Below are positions 39,810 through 48,918 of a stretch of 64,000 nt of DNA, in pieces. The notes beneath the pieces were generated by a model, which had not been told where the DNA came from, made no database searches, and was given only the letters and a program-made list of their open reading frames with translations. Numbering within the stretch: the stretch's first letter is position 1; every line of letters starts with the position of its first letter. The position numbers and the translations under genes were made by a program. Source of the DNA: CAXTSE01 sp035554115. GTDB lineage: Bacteria > Actinomycetota > Actinomycetes > Actinomycetales > Microbacteriaceae. The stretch spans positions 32,004 to 96,003 of the forward strand of contig DATMIW010000074.1 in assembly GCA_035554115.1 (NCBI GenBank), in the 5' to 3' direction.

Positions 39810-41123
39810 CTACTGGCCGGATGCCGCGGCAGCAGCCTCGACCAGGGTCTCGCCAACAGCATGCGGGCTGAGCCGCACGACATCCCCGACGACGATCACC
39901 GCGGGTGACTTCACAGAGCGCTCGGCGGCCAGCGAGGCGATGTCGTCGAGGGTCCCGATTGTGACCCGCTGTTCGGCGCTGTAGCCGCTCTCGATGATCG
40001 CTACGGGGCACGAGCCGCCGCGCGTACCCGCAGCCAGAGCTGACGCTGTCTGCGCGAGCGCGGTGACGCCCATGAGAAGCACGAGTGTGTGGTCGCGCCC
40101 GCCCGGAGCATCGGCAATACCTTCGTGGCCGGTCACGACGGTGAAACCGGCCGCAACTCCACGATGCGTGACGGGGATGCCTGCCGCCGCGGGCACCGAG
40201 ATCGCGCTCGTAATGCCCGACACGACCTCCACCTGGATGCCTGCCTCCTGGCAGTGCAGAAGCTCTTCTCCTCCACGGCCAAGCACGTAGGGGTCGCCGC
40301 CTTTGAGGCGCACAACCCGGTGTCCGGCCTGCGCGAAGGTGACGAGCATCCGGTTGATCTCGGCCTGGGGCACCGGGTGGTGGCCGGGCAGCTTGCCCAC
40401 GTCGACGATTGTCGCCGAGGGCGCGAGTTCGTCGAGTACCGGACGGGCGCCCAGTCGGTCGGCGACGATGATTGTCGCGCTGTCGATGAGGTCGCGTGCC
40501 CGCCTCGTGAGCAGCCCCGGATCGCCCGGTCCGGCCCCGACAAGGGCGACTGTTCCGTCGCGCTGGGGTTCGCGCACGCGTGTGGATGCGGTGCTCGTCG
40601 CCGCGGTGTCGCGTACGGCCTCGCTGACCGTGGCTCCTGCTGCAGGGCGATGCCGCTGCGTCGGGAGCTCGGCCGTGCGCAGCAGGGCCTGTACGGCATC
40701 CCGCACGGCCATGGCACGCCTCGGGTCACCGCCCGCCGTGATGGCCACGGTGACGTCGTCGTGTCGTGCGACGGCCGGTGTCCACGCTGACGAGGCGCGA
40801 TGGTCGTCGGCGCGCACGCACCAGATGCGCGCTGCCTCCGCATCGGCGGCAACGCGGTCGTCAACAGCCCGGATGCCCGTTGCCGTTTGCACAAACCACG
40901 CCCCGTCGAGGTCTCCCGCGGCATACTCACGCTGCCGCCAGGTGACCGCGCCTGTGGCGACCAGCGCGGCGGTTTCGACCGCAAGTTCGGGTGCGATCAC
41001 CGTCACCACGGCGCCCGCGGTCAGCAGGCCGCTCGCGCGGCGTGCGGCGACGGCTCCGCCGCCTACGACGACGGCGAGTCGCCCATCGAGCCGAAGGGCG
41101 ACCGGGTATACAGCGGTGGTCAT
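39810..41123 (-). CDS. cysG: Siroheme synthase-type protein: precorrin-2 dehydrogenase + uroporphyrinogen-III C-methyltransferase
   Basis: 437 residues, two domains. N-terminal (1-150): Rossmann VVVGGGAVAARRASGLL of the precorrin-2 dehydrogenase. C-terminal (190-435): SUMT with LVGAGPGDPGLLTRRA, DVGKLPGHHPVPQAEIN, RLKGGDPYVLGRGGEE and GITSAISVPAAAGIPVTHRG. Together they take uroporphyrinogen III to sirohydrochlorin. Iron insertion is probably by the chelatase at the other end of the operon, because the CysG chelatase function resides in the same Rossmann domain and is weak in many forms. It closes the sulfur operon, supplying siroheme for the sulfite reductase. Confidence 0.93.
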   Translation of the reverse strand: MTTAVYPVALRLDGRLAVVVGGGAVAARRASGLLTAGAVVTVIAPELAVETAALVATGAVTWRQREYAAGDLDGAWFVQTATGIRAVDDRVAADAEAARIWCVRADDHRASSAWTPAVARHDDVTVAITAGGDPRRAMAVRDAVQALLRTAELPTQRHRPAAGATVSEAVRDTAATSTASTRVREPQRDGTVALVGAGPGDPGLLTRRARDLIDSATIIVADRLGARPVLDELAPSATIVDVGKLPGHHPVPQAEINRMLVTFAQAGHRVVRLKGGDPYVLGRGGEELLHCQEAGIQVEVVSGITSAISVPAAAGIPVTHRGVAAGFTVVTGHEGIADAPGGRDHTLVLLMGVTALAQTASALAAGTRGGSCPVAIIESGYSAEQRVTIGTLDDIASLAAERSVKSPAVIVVGDVVRLSPHAVGETLVEAAAAASGQ

Positions 41124-41133
41124 AGGAGGTACC

Positions 41134-42048
41134 TCATCGCGGCGACACCCCGTAAAGTCCGCGGCGCCGGAGTAGTCCGCGCTCGATGGGTCCGAAAATC
41201 AGGAGCTCAACGGTGACGCCGATTGCCAAGATCACGAGGATCGTGGCAAGTACGCCCGCCATGTCGGCGAGTTGGCGACTCTGATCCAGCATGCCGCCGA
41301 GGCCGAGGCCTAGGCCGGTCGAGATGATTTCAGCGGCCATCAGTGAGCGCCACGAGAACGCCCAGCCCTGTTTCAGGCCCCCGAGAAAGCCGGGAAGGGC
41401 CGCGGGCAGAGCGATAAGCATTGCCGATTCAAGGCGTGATGCACCGAGCACCCGTCCGACGCGACGCAGCTGCGGTGGCACCTGGTCGATGCCCGACACA
41501 AGGCCGTTGGCGATTGATGGCGCCGCACCCATGATGACGACGAAGTAGGCGGTGGCATCTGAGATTCCGAACCAGATGATGGCAGGGGGGACCCAGGCCA
41601 CAGACGGCAGGACCTGGAGGCCAGAAAGTAGCGGGCGCAGCGCGCGACGGGCCAGCGGCACTTCGGCCAGGATCAGCCCGAGCGGCGCCCCTATCGCGAG
41701 AGCCAGAAGGAAGCCAAAGCCCCCGCGTTCGACGCTGGTGGCGACGGCTTCCTGGATGCGGCCAGAATCCCACGCGCTGCCGAATGCGCCCAGCACGTCG
41801 AAGGGCCCGGGGTAGAGGTCGGGCCGTGGCTTCACGACAACGGTGACAAGCTGCCACACGGCGATGAGGCCGATGAGCAACACCACTGTCGGCGCTGCCG
41901 CAGACACAATGCGCCGCCCCAGACTCTTCTGCGTCACCACATCGGTCTGCAGGGCGTCGAGCCCGGCAGACAGCGTCCGCAGATCGGACTCGGACGTACC
42001 CGGAGTCCCCGCTGAACCGTTCGTCACAGTCGTCGTCTCAGGCGGCAT
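41134..42048 (-). CDS. SsuC/TauC-like ABC transporter permease
   Basis: A 304-residue membrane permease. After a 45-residue hydrophilic N-terminus it has about six hydrophobic segments (from about 52) and the EAA loop region DQVPPQLRRVGRVLGASRLESAMLIALPAALPGFLGGLKQGWAFSWRSL. This is the binding-protein-dependent type used for sulfonate, taurine, nitrate or similar anions. It overlaps the ATPase gene by 11 bases and lies between cysG and the ATPase, so the importer is embedded in the sulfur operon. Substrate is probably a sulfur compound, by context only. Confidence 0.88.
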   Translation of the reverse strand: MPPETTTVTNGSAGTPGTSESDLRTLSAGLDALQTDVVTQKSLGRRIVSAAAPTVVLLIGLIAVWQLVTVVVKPRPDLYPGPFDVLGAFGSAWDSGRIQEAVATSVERGGFGFLLALAIGAPLGLILAEVPLARRALRPLLSGLQVLPSVAWVPPAIIWFGISDATAYFVVIMGAAPSIANGLVSGIDQVPPQLRRVGRVLGASRLESAMLIALPAALPGFLGGLKQGWAFSWRSLMAAEIISTGLGLGLGGMLDQSRQLADMAGVLATILVILAIGVTVELLIFGPIERGLLRRRGLYGVSPR

Positions 42049-42874
42049 TTCGTCGGATCTCTCGGCGCAGGTGTTCGGTGATTTCGATGGCGAGCGCCGA
42101 AACCTCGGGGGATTCGATGCGGCGCGGTCCGGTGTCTTCGATCTGCCACTCGCGGGCGATACGACCCGGTCGCGACGACATAAGAAGCACGCGCTGCCCG
42201 AGCCGCGCAGCTTCGCGCACATTGTGGGTGACGAACACGATGGTGCGGCCGGTCGCCCGCCACACCTGCTCAAGTTCTTCGTGCAGCAGGTCGCGCGTAA
42301 TGGCATCGAGCGCGGCGAAGGGCTCATCCATCAGCAACACACTGCGATCTTGCGCGAGCGCACGGGCCAGGGCGACGCGCTGCCGCATCCCGCCCGAAAG
42401 CTCATGCGGTCTCTTCTTGGCGGCATCGGCGAGGTTCACGGTGTCGAGAAGTTCGAGCGCCCGCTCACGCCGCTCGCGCCGCGGAACCCCGCGCAAGCGC
42501 AGGGCCAGCTCCACATTGCGTGACGCCGACAGCCACGGCAACAGAGCGGACTCCTGGAACATCATCCCCGCGTCACCCTCCAGCCGGATGCTGCCGGTTG
42601 TCGGTTTGTCGAGCCCCGCGATCAGGTTCAAGAGGGTCGACTTGCCGCATCCGGATGCGCCCAACAGGCACACGAACTCGCCGGGCTGGATGTCGAGGGT
42701 CACGTTTTCGAGCACGGGTGCCGCCGTCGCCTCGTACCGCTTGCCGACTCCCGAGAGACGGATCGCCGGAGCGACCTCGCTCTCGGCGAGCGGCCCCGCC
42801 GTCTGGCCAGAAGCGCCAGAGACAGCAGCGCCAGACACAGCAGCGCTCGGGGCGACGGACGACACCGTGCTCAT
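42038..42874 (-). CDS. SsuB/TauB-like ABC transporter ATP-binding protein
   Basis: A 278-residue ABC ATPase: Walker A LLGASGCGKSTLLNLIAG, Q loop MMFQESALLPWLS, signature LSGGMRQRVALARAL, Walker B LLMDEPFAALD and the switch His in VTHNVREAA. The first 35 residues are an Ala/Ser-rich extension. The MFQ..LLPWL sequence is usual for the SsuB/TauB/NrtD group. ATG 42874 is four bases after the binding-protein gene; its 3' end overlaps the permease start. It energises import by the same operon's SsuA- and SsuC-like proteins. Confidence 0.92.
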   Translation of the reverse strand: MSTVSSVAPSAAVSGAAVSGASGQTAGPLAESEVAPAIRLSGVGKRYEATAAPVLENVTLDIQPGEFVCLLGASGCGKSTLLNLIAGLDKPTTGSIRLEGDAGMMFQESALLPWLSASRNVELALRLRGVPRRERRERALELLDTVNLADAAKKRPHELSGGMRQRVALARALAQDRSVLLMDEPFAALDAITRDLLHEELEQVWRATGRTIVFVTHNVREAARLGQRVLLMSSRPGRIAREWQIEDTGPRRIESPEVSALAIEITEHLRREIRRNAA

Positions 42875-42878
42875 ATGA

Positions 42879-43952
42879 CTAGTCCTGCCCCAGCTTGCCG
42901 GCCGAGATCGGCTCTTGACCGTCCTCGGTGAGCAGTGCGTTGACCAGGCGGAAGTCGAACAGGCCCGTGATGTCGCCATCGGTGCCCGTTCCGGCGTCAA
43001 CTGCGTGCTTGACGAGCTTCGGGAAGGTGGATGCGACCGGGTCGAGCGAGAAGCTGACCTTGGTGAGCGCGCGCTTGATGACCTCGTCGGCGAGCGGCTT
43101 GCCTGTGTCGGCGGTGAGGCGATCGTTGATGACCGCGCCGGCCTTGTTCGGGTTCTTGTTCAGCCAGTTGATGGAGGCAATGTGCCCCTTCAGCAGGGCA
43201 GTCACCGTCTTGGGGTGCTCAGCCAGGAACTTCTTGTTGACGAGCAGCACGGTGGTCGGGAAGTCGCCCTTCGGCCACAGCGAGGCCTCATCGACAAGCA
43301 CATGGGCGCCGCCGTCGATCACGAGACGCGAAACCCACGGCTCGGGCAGCCAGGCACCGTCGAGCTCGCCCTTTTGGAAGAGCGTGAGCGTGTCAGCGTT
43401 TTCGGTCGGCTGGATGGTGACATCGCCGCCACCCGAAATGCTGGTCTTCAGGTCGTGGTCGGCGAGGTAAGAGCGCAGAGCCACATCCTGGGTGTTACCG
43501 AGCTGCGGGGTCGCGAGGGTTGTGCCCTTGAGGTCGGCGACCGATTTGATGCCGTCGCGCACGACCAGCGCCGCGCCTCCGGTTGTGGCGCCGGCGACGA
43601 TGACCGCCGACTCGCCCTTGCTCTTGATGTAGCTGTTGATCGCGGGGCTCGGGCCGATGTAGGCGGCGTCGATGGCCCCCGCGCTCAGCGCCTCGATTGT
43701 CGCCGGTCCGGCGTTGAAGATCTGGGTCGTCAGCTTGGTCTTGCCAAGCGAGTCTTCGAAGAAGCCCTTTTCGAGCCCGACGAGGGCGGGAGCGTGCGTG
43801 ACATTGGCAAAGTATCCCAAACGCAGTTCGGCAGCAGGCTTCGTGTCGTCGGTCGCGGTAGCGGTCGGCGCGGGTGCGCTGGGGGCGCATCCCGCGAGGA
43901 GCGCTGCGACGACTCCAAGGACGGCGAGGGATGCGGCGGTACGGCGTTTCAT
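42879..43952 (-). CDS. SsuA/NrtA-like substrate-binding lipoprotein
   Basis: A 357-residue extracellular binding protein. ATG 43952 gives a lipoprotein signal: KRRTAAS, hydrophobic core and LLAGC lipobox (Cys22), then a Thr/Ala-rich linker. The mature domain shows LRLGYFANVTHAPALVGLEKGFF, AAYIGPSPAIN and LDGAWLPEPWVSRLV, typical of the COG0715 sulfonate/nitrate/taurine group. Ligand is not readable; within a sulfate-assimilation operon a sulfonate or sulfate ester is the simplest guess. It lies 56 bases downstream of cysN. Confidence 0.9.
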   Translation of the reverse strand: MKRRTAASLAVLGVVAALLAGCAPSAPAPTATATDDTKPAAELRLGYFANVTHAPALVGLEKGFFEDSLGKTKLTTQIFNAGPATIEALSAGAIDAAYIGPSPAINSYIKSKGESAVIVAGATTGGAALVVRDGIKSVADLKGTTLATPQLGNTQDVALRSYLADHDLKTSISGGGDVTIQPTENADTLTLFQKGELDGAWLPEPWVSRLVIDGGAHVLVDEASLWPKGDFPTTVLLVNKKFLAEHPKTVTALLKGHIASINWLNKNPNKAGAVINDRLTADTGKPLADEVIKRALTKVSFSLDPVASTFPKLVKHAVDAGTGTDGDITGLFDFRLVNALLTEDGQEPISAGKLGQD

Positions 43953-44008
43953 TGCGGGGCCTCCGGGGTTGTGAGTGATGTGAGTGATGTGAATGTGATG
44001 TTGCTGGG

Positions 44009-45388
44009 TCAATCGGGCACGATCGCCGCGGCCAGGGTGGCCCCGTCGTTCGGGTCGATGACGAGGAACGCGCCGGTACGCCGGTGCGCTGAAAAGGTAT
44101 CGATTGGCAGGGCTGCGGCGAGTTTCAGTTCGGCGCGGCCGATGTCGTTCACCACGAGGGTGTCGGCGGGCTCGTTCTCGAAAGTGTCGAGGTTGCGGCG
44201 GCTGGTGACTGCCGTCACAAGTGCCGCGACCGTGGACGTGCCGTGTTTCACCAGCACGCGGTCGCCCGCGTGCACCGGGCGGGCGTCGAGCCAGAACAGG
44301 TCGGCCGTGACCTCGCGGGTGAGGGCCGGGCCGTGGTCAGCGAGCGTGATCAGGCTGCCGCGGGCGGCATCCACCGCGTCGGCGAGGCGCAGGGTGACCG
44401 AGAGCGGCGCACGGGCCTCATCGAGGGCACCGTCGGCGGTGTCGATGCCGATCACCGAGGTCTGCACGCCCGAGGGATGCACCGTCACACGGTCGCCGAC
44501 GCGCACGCTGCCCGAGGAGATCTGCCCGGCGAAACCACGGTAATCACGGAACTCGTTCTCGTCGAGACCGGGAGCGAGGCCCCCCTGCGGGCGGATGACG
44601 AGCTGCACTGCGAAGCGCAGATCGTCATCGCTCGAGCCGTGCTCAACGCGGTCACCGATGTTCAGTTCGTCAATCGACGGGAGGGATTCGAGCAGGTGCA
44701 GCAGGCTGGGCCCGGTGTACCAGGGGGTGCGCTCCGACACCTCGACGATGTTGTCGCCTTCGAGCGCCGAGATCGGGATCACATGGACGCCTTCTATGCC
44801 CAGGCTCGCAGTTGCCGCGAGGACATCCCGCTCCACGCTCTCGAACGCGGCCTGGTCGTAGTCGAGCAGGTCGATCTTGTTAACAGCGATGATGACGTGC
44901 GGAACCCGCAGCAGGTGCACGACCGAGAGGTGGCGACGGGTCTGCTCGAGAACTCCGGCACGCGCGTCGATGAGCATGATGACGGCGTCGGCGGTCGCCG
45001 ACCCGGTGACCATATTGCGCGTGTACTGCACGTGCCCGGGGCAGTCGGCGAGGATGAAGCTGCGCGCGCCGGTTGTGAAGTAGCGGTAGGCGACATCGAT
45101 CGTGATGCCCTGCTCGCGTTCGGCGCGGAGGCCGTCGGTGAGCAGCGCGAAGTCGAAGCCGGTGCCGGCCGCGAAGCCACGTTCGACCGAGGTGCGGGCG
45201 ACGGATTCGAGCTGGTCGGCGAGGATCGCCTTGGCGTCGTGCAGCAGGCGGCCGACGAGCGTCGATTTGCCGTCGTCAACGGATCCGGCTGTCGCGAAAC
45301 GGAACAGCCCACCGGATGCGCGCGCCAGCAGCGGTGCCTCGAGCGCATCCAGGGCCTCGGGAACGTCCAGAGTGGAGGAGGAGCTCAT
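44009..45388 (-). CDS. cysN: Sulfate adenylyltransferase subunit 1 (GTPase)
   Basis: GTPase subunit of ATP sulfurylase; with CysD it activates sulfate to APS. 459 residues: P-loop AGSVDDGKSTLVGRLL, DCPGHVQYTRNMVTG, NKIDLLDYDQ, followed by EF-Tu-like domains 2 and 3. No C-terminal APS kinase (CysC) domain is fused, so APS goes straight to CysH. ATG 45388 overlaps the cysD stop by one base. Length is normal for the stand-alone form. Confidence 0.95.
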   Translation of the reverse strand: MSSSSTLDVPEALDALEAPLLARASGGLFRFATAGSVDDGKSTLVGRLLHDAKAILADQLESVARTSVERGFAAGTGFDFALLTDGLRAEREQGITIDVAYRYFTTGARSFILADCPGHVQYTRNMVTGSATADAVIMLIDARAGVLEQTRRHLSVVHLLRVPHVIIAVNKIDLLDYDQAAFESVERDVLAATASLGIEGVHVIPISALEGDNIVEVSERTPWYTGPSLLHLLESLPSIDELNIGDRVEHGSSDDDLRFAVQLVIRPQGGLAPGLDENEFRDYRGFAGQISSGSVRVGDRVTVHPSGVQTSVIGIDTADGALDEARAPLSVTLRLADAVDAARGSLITLADHGPALTREVTADLFWLDARPVHAGDRVLVKHGTSTVAALVTAVTSRRNLDTFENEPADTLVVNDIGRAELKLAAALPIDTFSAHRRTGAFLVIDPNDGATLAAAIVPD

Positions 45389-46326
45389 TAGAAGTACCCG
45401 TCTTTCTTGCGGTCTTCCATCGCGGCTTCGGAAATCCGGTCATCGGCGCGGGTGGCCCCGCGTTCGGTGATCGTGGTCTGGGCGACTTCCCGCACGATTG
45501 ACCCGAGGTCGGTGGCGTCGGATTCGACGGCTCCTGTGCAGCTCATGTCGCCGACCGTTCGGTAGCGCACGCGGCGCGTTTCGACAGTTTCGGCATCCGT
45601 CGGCTGGGAGACCTCGCCGACCGCGCGCCACATTCCGTCGCGGCGGAAGACCTCGCGCTCCTGGGCGAAGTAGAGACCGGGGAGTTCGATGCCCTCGCGC
45701 TCGATATAGCGCCAGATGTCAAGCTCGGTCCAGTTGCTGATCGGGAACGCCCGCACGTGCTGGCCGACAGTGTGGCGCCCGTTGTAGAGGTTCCACAGCT
45801 CGGGCCGCTGGTTCCGCGGATCCCACTGCCCGAATTCGTCGCGCAGCGACAGGATGCGCTCTTTCGCGCGAGCCTTGTCTTCGTCGCGCCGCGCCCCACC
45901 GAATACTGCGTCGTGCTTTCCAGCGGCTATCGCGTCGAGAAGGGGACGCGTCTGCAACGGGTTGCGGGTGCCGTCCCGACGCTCCTGCAGACGACCGTCG
46001 TCGATGTAGTCCTGCACCCTCGCGACCTCGAGGCGCAGGCCGAGTCGCTCGACTGTCGCGTCACGGAAGGCGAGAACCTCGGGAAAGTTGTGCCCCGTGT
46101 CGACGTGCAAGACGGGAAACGGCACGCGCGCTGGCCAGAACGCCTTCGTCGCGAGATGCAGCACCACGACCGAGTCTTTGCCGCCTGAAAACAACAGCAC
46201 GGGTCGCTCGAACTCCGCAACGACCTCGCGGATGATGTGGATCGCTTCGCTTTCGAGCTGCGTCAGGTGGTCGAGGGTCGCCGTCGCGGAAACGGGGGTC
46301 GCGGAAACGGTGGATGCGGCGCTCAT
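45388..46326 (-). CDS. cysD: Sulfate adenylyltransferase subunit 2
   Basis: Catalytic PP-loop subunit of ATP sulfurylase, 312 residues. RPVLLFSGGKDSVVVLHLA holds the SGGxDS motif; VLHVDTGHNFPE, FGGARRDEDKARAKERI, and NWTELDIWRYIEREGI are typical, and the tail RISEAAMEDRKKDGYF is the conserved CysN-contact end. ATG 46326 overlaps the cysH stop (ATGA) and its own stop overlaps cysN, so the set is tightly coupled. The first 25 residues are a variable Ser/Ala/Thr stretch. Confidence 0.96.
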   Translation of the reverse strand: MSAASTVSATPVSATATLDHLTQLESEAIHIIREVVAEFERPVLLFSGGKDSVVVLHLATKAFWPARVPFPVLHVDTGHNFPEVLAFRDATVERLGLRLEVARVQDYIDDGRLQERRDGTRNPLQTRPLLDAIAAGKHDAVFGGARRDEDKARAKERILSLRDEFGQWDPRNQRPELWNLYNGRHTVGQHVRAFPISNWTELDIWRYIEREGIELPGLYFAQEREVFRRDGMWRAVGEVSQPTDAETVETRRVRYRTVGDMSCTGAVESDATDLGSIVREVAQTTITERGATRADDRISEAAMEDRKKDGYF

Positions 46327-47063
46327 ATGTGCAGACCGCATTCCGTCTTCGACAACCCGGCCCAGCGTCCGGCGCGCGGGTCTTCGCCCTCTGCCACAGG
46401 CTTCGTGCACGGCTCGCAGCCGATCGACGGGTAGCCGTTCGAGAGCAGCAGGTTGACCGGCACCGCATGAAGGGTCGCGTAGTTGATCAGATCGTCAAAG
46501 GACCAGGAGGCGAGCGGGTTGATCTTTACCAGACCGTTGCGCTCGTCGAAGGTCACCAGGGGAGTGTCGGCGCGGGTCGCTGCCTCGTCGCGACGGACGC
46601 CGGTGAACCAGACCTCGTATCCGCCCAGGGCGTCGTGCAGCGGCTCCACCTTGCGGAGGGCGCAGCACAGCGTGGGGTCGCGGCTGTACAGCTTGGCGCC
46701 GTATGCCGCATCCTGTTCGGCCACCGTCTGCTTGGGCAGCACGTCGACGACCCGCACGGGCAGCGCGCGCGCCACCTCGTCACGCGTGACGCGGGTTTCG
46801 ATGAAGTGGTAGCCCGTGTCGAGGAACAGCACGTCGACATCGGGAAGGGCCGAGGAGACCAGGTGCGGCAGAACCGCGTCGGCCATCGAGCAGGCGACGG
46901 CCACGGAGTCGACACTGAAGTTCTCGGCAACCCAGGCGATCACCTCGGCGGCTGTTGCTTCGCCGTCGCCATGCCCGAGCAGCGCGGCACCCTGTTCGGC
47001 GAGGGAGCGCAGCTCGTCAGTGGAGCGGCGTGTTGTCAGTCGGGGGGCGAGTGTCGTTGTCAT
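46323..47063 (-). CDS. cysH: Assimilatory APS reductase
   Basis: Reduces adenylylsulfate to sulfite using thioredoxin. 246 residues with LDTGYHFIET, the Cys-Cys pair in DPTLCCALRKVEPL, CEPCTKP, and the catalytic C-terminal ECGLHI. The paired Cys motifs bind a [4Fe-4S] cluster, which distinguishes APS reductases from PAPS reductases; absence of a cysC kinase gene in the operon agrees. The ATG overlaps the sulfite reductase stop by four bases, and its stop overlaps cysD. Confidence 0.95.
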   Translation of the reverse strand: MTTTLAPRLTTRRSTDELRSLAEQGAALLGHGDGEATAAEVIAWVAENFSVDSVAVACSMADAVLPHLVSSALPDVDVLFLDTGYHFIETRVTRDEVARALPVRVVDVLPKQTVAEQDAAYGAKLYSRDPTLCCALRKVEPLHDALGGYEVWFTGVRRDEAATRADTPLVTFDERNGLVKINPLASWSFDDLINYATLHAVPVNLLLSNGYPSIGCEPCTKPVAEGEDPRAGRWAGLSKTECGLHI

Positions 47064-48763
47064 TGCAGTGACCCTTCCTCGGCGCGGTGGGCCCAGGTGG
47101 CGAAGGCTTCGCCATCCTGTCGTTCCTCGACGTAGCGGTGCACGAGACGCTCGACATAGTCCGGCAGATCTGCGGCCGTCACTTTGAGGCCGCGGACTGT
47201 GCGACCCAGTCCCGCCTCGTCACGCGTTGTCGACGCGAGGCCGCCGCCCAGGTGCACCTGGAAACCGGGTGTTTGACCCCCCGCACCATCGGGCAGCAGC
47301 TGCCCCTTCAATCCAATATCAGCTGTCTGGATGCGCGCACAGGAATTCGGGCAGCCATTGATGTGCAGGCTGATCGGGTCGCTCAACTCGAAGCCCGCGA
47401 GTCGGCGCTCCAGCTCGTTGATGGTGTCGGTCGCGGTCTGCTTGGTCTCGACGATCGCGAGCTTGCAGAACTCGATGCCTGTGCAGGCGATCGTTGAGCG
47501 GCGGAACAGGCTCGGTCGAGCCGAGAGGCCGACATCGTCGAGGGCCGCAATCGTGGCCTCGACCCGGTCTTGGGGAATGTCGAGAACGACAAGCTTCTGG
47601 TGCGGAGTCGTACGGATGCGCTGCGAGCCGTTCGCCTCGAGAATGTCGGCGACTTTGAGCAGCGTCGAGCCGGAGACGCGGCCCACAAACGGTGTGACGC
47701 CGATGTAGAAGCGGCCGTCTTTCTGCTTGTGCACGCCGACGTGGTCGCCGGGCGAGGTCGGGCGCGGGGCTGCCGGGCCGTCGGGCAGAGGCGAGCCGAG
47801 GTACTCGGTTTCGAGAACCTCGCGGAACTTCTCAGCACCCCAGTCCGCCAGCAAGAACTTGAGTCGCGCCTTGTTGCGCAGGCGACGGTAGCCGTAGTCG
47901 CGGAAGATCTGCGTCACGCCGACCCAGACTTCTGAAACGCGCTCGGGAGCGACCCAGGTGCCCAGGCGCTCGGCGAGGCGCGGGCTGGTCGACAGACCGC
48001 CGCCGACCCAGAGGTCGTAACCGATGCCGAGATCGGGATGCTGCACCGCCACGAAGGCGACGTCGTTGATTTCGTGGACGACATCCTGGCTCGGATGCCC
48101 GGTGATCGCGGTCTTGAACTTGCGCGGCAGGTTGGCGAGCTCCGGGTCGCCGATGTACTTCTCGGTGATCTCGTCGATCGTCGCGCTGGGGTCGATCAGC
48201 TCGTCGGCGGCAATGCCGGCAACGGGGGAGCCGAGCACAACGCGCGGAACGTCGCCACATGCTTCGGTCGTGCCGAGGCCGACGGCTTCGAGACGGCGCC
48301 AGATCTCGGGCACGTCTTCGACGCGGATCCAGTGCAGCTGAATGTTCTGGCGGTCGGTCAGGTCGGCGGTGTCCCGACCGAAGTCAACCGAAATCTGCCC
48401 GATAACCCGCAGCTGATCGGTGCTGAGCTGCCCGCCGTCAATGCGGACGCGCAGCATGAAGTATTTGTCTTCGAGCTCATGCGGTTCGAGTGTCGCGGTC
48501 TTGCCGCCGTCGATGCCGGGCTTGCGCTGGGTGTAGAGCCCCCACCAGCGGAAGCGACCGTGCAGGTCGGTCGGGTCGATCGAATCGAAACCGCCGGCGG
48601 CGTAAGTGTTCTCGATGCGGGCACGAACTTCGAGGCCGCCGTCTTGCTGCTTCCATTCCTCGTTGCCATTAAGAGGGGCCGTGCCGTCGACCTTCCACTG
48701 CCCGTTCGGGCGTGCGGGAGGGGCCGCAATGCGGCGCGTCACCTTGGTGTCGTCGAGAGTCAT
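47060..48763 (-). CDS. sir: Ferredoxin-dependent sulfite reductase
   Basis: Six-electron reduction of sulfite to sulfide, in the cytoplasm. 567 residues with duplicated ferrodoxin-like halves; siroheme/[4Fe-4S] ligands occur as ACTGIEFCKLAIVETK and NGCPNSCARIQ. RFYIGVTPFVGR and HQKLVVLDIP are also characteristic. Nitrite reductases share the fold; sulfite is preferred because of the operon. No ferredoxin or reductase gene is visible in the window. It begins after a 155-base gap with operator-like repeats and opens the tightly overlapping sir-cysH-cysD-cysN block. Confidence 0.93.
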   Translation of the reverse strand: MTLDDTKVTRRIAAPPARPNGQWKVDGTAPLNGNEEWKQQDGGLEVRARIENTYAAGGFDSIDPTDLHGRFRWWGLYTQRKPGIDGGKTATLEPHELEDKYFMLRVRIDGGQLSTDQLRVIGQISVDFGRDTADLTDRQNIQLHWIRVEDVPEIWRRLEAVGLGTTEACGDVPRVVLGSPVAGIAADELIDPSATIDEITEKYIGDPELANLPRKFKTAITGHPSQDVVHEINDVAFVAVQHPDLGIGYDLWVGGGLSTSPRLAERLGTWVAPERVSEVWVGVTQIFRDYGYRRLRNKARLKFLLADWGAEKFREVLETEYLGSPLPDGPAAPRPTSPGDHVGVHKQKDGRFYIGVTPFVGRVSGSTLLKVADILEANGSQRIRTTPHQKLVVLDIPQDRVEATIAALDDVGLSARPSLFRRSTIACTGIEFCKLAIVETKQTATDTINELERRLAGFELSDPISLHINGCPNSCARIQTADIGLKGQLLPDGAGGQTPGFQVHLGGGLASTTRDEAGLGRTVRGLKVTAADLPDYVERLVHRYVEERQDGEAFATWAHRAEEGSLQ

Positions 48764-48850
48764 CTGTCCCCAATCAATCTTGACGAGATTACGTGGGTAA
48801 CGAAGGCAGCTCTACCGGGACTGTCACCGGGATTCACGACGCGTAGTGTT

Positions 48851-48878
48851 ACGTCACATTTCGTCGCGGAACGTCACA
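48851..48878 (-). promoter_or_regulatory. Duplicated ACGTCACA boxes before sir
   Basis: ACGTCACA occurs at 48851-48858 and 48871-48878 (TGTGACGT on the coding strand), exactly 20 bases or two helical turns apart, 88 bases and more before the sir start. Their placement in the only long gap of the operon suggests a control site for the sulfur genes. Confidence 0.45.
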
Positions 48879-48918
48879 AGCTGACGCATTTATGGGCTGC
48901 TCGGATGCCGTCGGGCCC

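Noticed and set aside
42915..44543. A 542-codon plus-strand frame opposite the binding protein and cysN
   Set aside because: The minus-strand genes have a lipobox and GTPase motifs and fit the operon; the plus-strand frame lacks domain features.
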